54,290 bases of DNA, taken from NCBI RefSeq assembly GCF_000426185.1, contig NZ_AUEW01000016.1, positions 1 through 54,290 of the forward strand, in the 5' to 3' direction. This DNA comes from Cellulomonas sp. URHD0024. GTDB lineage: Bacteria > Actinomycetota > Actinomycetes > Actinomycetales > Cellulomonadaceae. The notes below the pieces were generated by a model. It searched no databases. It saw nothing but the letters and a program-made list of their open reading frames with translations, and was not told where the DNA came from. Below, piece by piece: positions 52,275-54,290 of this stretch (position 1 is its first letter; every line of letters starts with the position of its first letter). Position numbers and translations under genes: made by a program.

Positions 52275-52952
52275 CCGTCCGCCCACCGATCCGGGCCGGC
52301 TGCGCGCCGAGGTAGCGCCGCTAGGTTCGCGCGATCACCGGCCCTCCCGACGAATGCGGTCGTGGTCCGAGGCAGCGCCACTAAGCACGCGTGCGCAGGA
52401 GCTGCGTCGACCGCCGCCGTGCCCCGAGGTAGCGCCACTAGACACGCGTGCGCACGGGAGTGACCCCTTCGACGTCCCAGGAGGGCACTCGTGTCCCAGG
52501 TGCCGCTAGGTTCGCGCGATCACGACCTCGCCCCGACGACCGCAGCCGTGCTCCCGAGGCGGACCACGAGGCACGCGTGCGCAGAGGCCGCGTCGACCGC
52601 CGCCCGCCCGAGGTAGCGCCACTAGGTGCGTGTGCGCACTCGAATGACCCGTTTCGACGTCCCAGGAGTGCGCTCCTGTCACAGGTGCCGCTAGGTTCGC
52701 GCGATCACGACCTCGCCCGACGACCGCGGCCGTGCTCCCGAGGCGCAGCGCTACTGGGCACGCGTGCGGAAACGCCGCATCGACCGCCGCCGCGCCCGGA
52801 GGTAGCGCCACTAGGTGGGCGTGCGCACTCGAATCACCCGTTTCGACGTCCCGGGAGTGAACTCCTGTCACAGGTGGCGCTAGGTTCGCGCGATCACCAG
52901 GTCTCGACGACCGCGCTGTGGAGAACCGGCCCCGCCGCCTGTCCGGTTTCGG
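52275..52952. repeat. Noncoding array of ~185-bp degenerate tandem repeats
   Basis: CTAGGTTCGCGCGATCAC occurs at 52321, 52506, 52691 and 52880, i.e. every 185, 185 and 189 bp. Each full unit also has two GCACGCGTGCGC-like palindromes about 58 nt apart, a GAGGTAGCGCCACTA block and an AGGAGTG-x-x-CTCCT-type hairpin. Within the last unit TAGCGCCAC (52803-52811) and GTGGCGCTA (52874-52882) can pair. The period is not a multiple of 3, so the open frames across it shift between units and are unlikely to be coding. No gene or RNA family is recognised. Confidence 0.8.
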
Positions 52953-52958
52953 TAGGTT
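52953..52958 (+). promoter_or_regulatory. Putative -10 hexamer, leaderless DUF6318 gene
   Basis: TAGGTT lies 6 nt before ATG 52965, just downstream of the repeat array. Confidence 0.45.
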
Positions 52959-52964
52959 CTGCGC

Positions 52965-53582
52965 ATGCTCAGGGGGAGAAGGACCCGTCGGTCGATGGCG
53001 TCCGTGGCGCTGCTGGGCGCTCTGCTGCTCACCGCAGGTTGCACCAGCGACGCGACGAAGGAGCCCGACCCCACGACGACGACCGCGCCAGCTCGTACCC
53101 CGACACCCACGTCGACCCCGACCCCGACACCCCAAGCGGTCGACGCAACGATCAAGCCCCAGCGCCCATCGGCGATCAGCGGACCTCCCAGTGTCGAGGG
53201 AGCAGTGGCCGTCGTCGACTACTTCTTGCACTTGCTGCCGTACGTGAACGCGACTGGCGATCTCGCTGACTGGACGGCCCTCAGTCATCCCGCGTGCCAG
53301 TTCTGCGCGAGCGTGTCGGAAGACGTGCAGTCGCAGACCAGTGCCGGACGTCACGACGTCGGCGGGTCGATCACCACCACCGGCGGAACCGGCACAGATG
53401 TCACCCCTGGCGGCTTCTACACAGTCGAATTCGCGTTGGTTCAAGCACCATCAGAGACGGTCGACGCATCCGGGGCGGCCAGTGAGAGCTTTGACGAGTC
53501 GAAGTCGGCCGTGTCCGTCGCGGTGGTCTGGGATGGCACGTCCTGGGCGATTCGCGGCGTCGAAACGCATAACACGCCATGA
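52965..53582 (+). CDS. DUF6318 family lipoprotein
   Basis: 205 aa. Basic start, hydrophobic core and lipobox LTAGC with Cys26, then a Thr/Pro linker (TPTPTSTPTPTP) and the domain from about 75: AVAVVDYFLHLLPYVNATGD followed by LSHPACQFCASVSE with the paired Cys of DUF6318. An NTF2-like fold is plausible. Function unknown. It ends in an ATGA overlap with the PKD gene, a pairing seen in other Micrococcales as far as I recall. Confidence 0.87.
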   Translation: MLRGRRTRRSMASVALLGALLLTAGCTSDATKEPDPTTTTAPARTPTPTSTPTPTPQAVDATIKPQRPSAISGPPSVEGAVAVVDYFLHLLPYVNATGDLADWTALSHPACQFCASVSEDVQSQTSAGRHDVGGSITTTGGTGTDVTPGGFYTVEFALVQAPSETVDASGAASESFDESKSAVSVAVVWDGTSWAIRGVETHNTP

Positions 53583-54290
53583 CAATCCGTTCAGTCTCGA
53601 TCGTCGCGATCGCGTGCGCCGCCCTGGTATTCGCGGCCGCGTCGGCACATGCCGACGAGATCGGCGGCTACGCCCAGGACAACGTCGTCAATCTCTCGCG
53701 TGCCGCGGGCGCACAGGCGTTCCGTGCGCAGGAGGCGGGGACGCGTCCTGAGGAACGACTTGTCGAATTCCGGCGCGGGGTGGCGTGTCAGCCGCCGGCG
53801 CCGACGGGGTTGCAGGATCAGGCGTCGACGCTGACGGACACCGTGCTGAACGGTCCGTGCGTGACGGGTGCGACGGTGCCGTTGAACGACTGCGGGGGTG
53901 CGGTGCCGGTGCCACCGTTGTGGCGGCACACGCGCGCGGTCGTGACCGACCCGTACGGGCCGTACACGTTCGCGGCGCCCGGTGGGTGCCCCCGGGACAT
54001 GCTGCCGGTGCTGGGCCAGGCGGACTTCCGGGTGCTGCCGATCGCGCCCTCGAGCGTCCAGGTGCAACCGGACCGGGGGTGGGTGCTGGTGAACATGGCC
54101 ACGATCGTGCTCACGGACAAGGCCGACCAGACGTTCCGCACGACGCTGCTCGGGTACGGCCTCGACGTGGTCGCGACACCGACGACGTTCACGTGGGACT
54201 TCGGGGACGGCAGCGCGCACCTGCGCACGACCAGCCCCGGGCACGCCTACCCCCACCAGGACCTCACCCACGTCTACACCACGCTGGGCA
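53579..54290 (+). CDS. Secreted PKD-domain protein (cut by window edge)
   Basis: 237 codons visible, continuing past the end. A signal peptide of about 25 residues ends at ASAHA. The middle part has several Cys (RRGVACQPP; NGPCVTG; LNDCGGA; GGCPRDM), probably disulfide-bonded outside the cell. Near the edge FTWDFGDGSAHLRTTSPGHA and DLTHVYTTLG is a classical PKD fold signature. Translationally coupled to the DUF6318 lipoprotein by a 4-nt overlap, so the two likely act together at the cell surface. ATG 53579. Confidence 0.88.
   Translation, partial: MTIRSVSIVAIACAALVFAAASAHADEIGGYAQDNVVNLSRAAGAQAFRAQEAGTRPEERLVEFRRGVACQPPAPTGLQDQASTLTDTVLNGPCVTGATVPLNDCGGAVPVPPLWRHTRAVVTDPYGPYTFAAPGGCPRDMLPVLGQADFRVLPIAPSSVQVQPDRGWVLVNMATIVLTDKADQTFRTTLLGYGLDVVATPTTFTWDFGDGSAHLRTTSPGHAYPHQDLTHVYTTLG

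Noticed and set aside
52506..53444. A 312-codon open frame on minus across the repeat array and the DUF6318 gene
   Set aside because: It is antisense to a well-supported lipoprotein gene, and the 185-bp period shifts frame between repeats, so its repeated peptide is an artefact of GC-rich DNA.

Overview
The window is very G+C-rich, densely packed DNA with strong third-position GC and frequent GTG starts. It is typical of an actinobacterial chromosome. Secreted Ig-like and PKD proteins, a DUF6318 lipoprotein and the overall gene content point to Micrococcales, possibly a Cellulomonas-like organism; that placement is inference. I see no tRNA, rRNA, IS element, prophage or CRISPR. Most of the window is core metabolism.

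Layout. 1-6752 (mostly minus strand): the N-terminus of a large secreted RHS/DNRLRE-type protein cut by the left edge, rsgA, purL and a secreted protein with six Ig-like repeats. 6991-14936: a lipoprotein, then a lipid module in which a TetR regulator and acyl-CoA oxidase diverge from thiolase, two-domain FabG4-type reductase, HtdX-type hydratase and an unknown gene. 14937-19440: a sulfur module in which a cysteine-desulfurase-like enzyme diverges from rhodanese and metZ. Each side has its own SAM riboswitch, SAM-IV on minus and SAM-I on plus. 19447-24650: small flavin/PPOX-type proteins, an operon of two luciferase-like monooxygenases with a DUF1684 protein, and a tandem-GNAT protein.

24658-35604 holds dispersed purine genes, all on minus (purQ, purS, purC, purD, purA), interleaved with a PadR unit, a DMT exporter, a secreted-type endonuclease fold, a lipoprotein, a kinase-like ATPase and GNAT. 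35176-44077 has the order DUF3151, fba, SpoU/TrmH methyltransferase, DedA and pyrE, which resembles the mycobacterial purA-fba-pyrE neighbourhood. A partner-switching signalling island (two STAS proteins around a PAS-GAF-PP2C-HATPase protein) sits inside it. 44100-52274: SDR, recQ, deaminase, aldo/keto reductase, trmL, a CBS-GGDEF-like protein and gamma-glutamyltransferase. 52275-52952 is a noncoding array of ~185-bp tandem repeats. The right edge has a DUF6318 lipoprotein translationally coupled to a PKD-domain secreted protein that runs off the window.

Regulation visible in the sequence: two different SAM riboswitches back to back; an 8-codon leader ORF coupled to the rhodanese gene; a perfect CGATATATATCG palindrome in front of padR; and at least fifteen genes with a TANNNT-like hexamer 6-7 nt before the start codon, i.e. 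likely leaderless mRNAs. Several convergent genes share or overlap their stop codons. The most noteworthy item is the divergent SAM-IV/SAM-I pair. I did not find a convincing wholly new multi-gene system.
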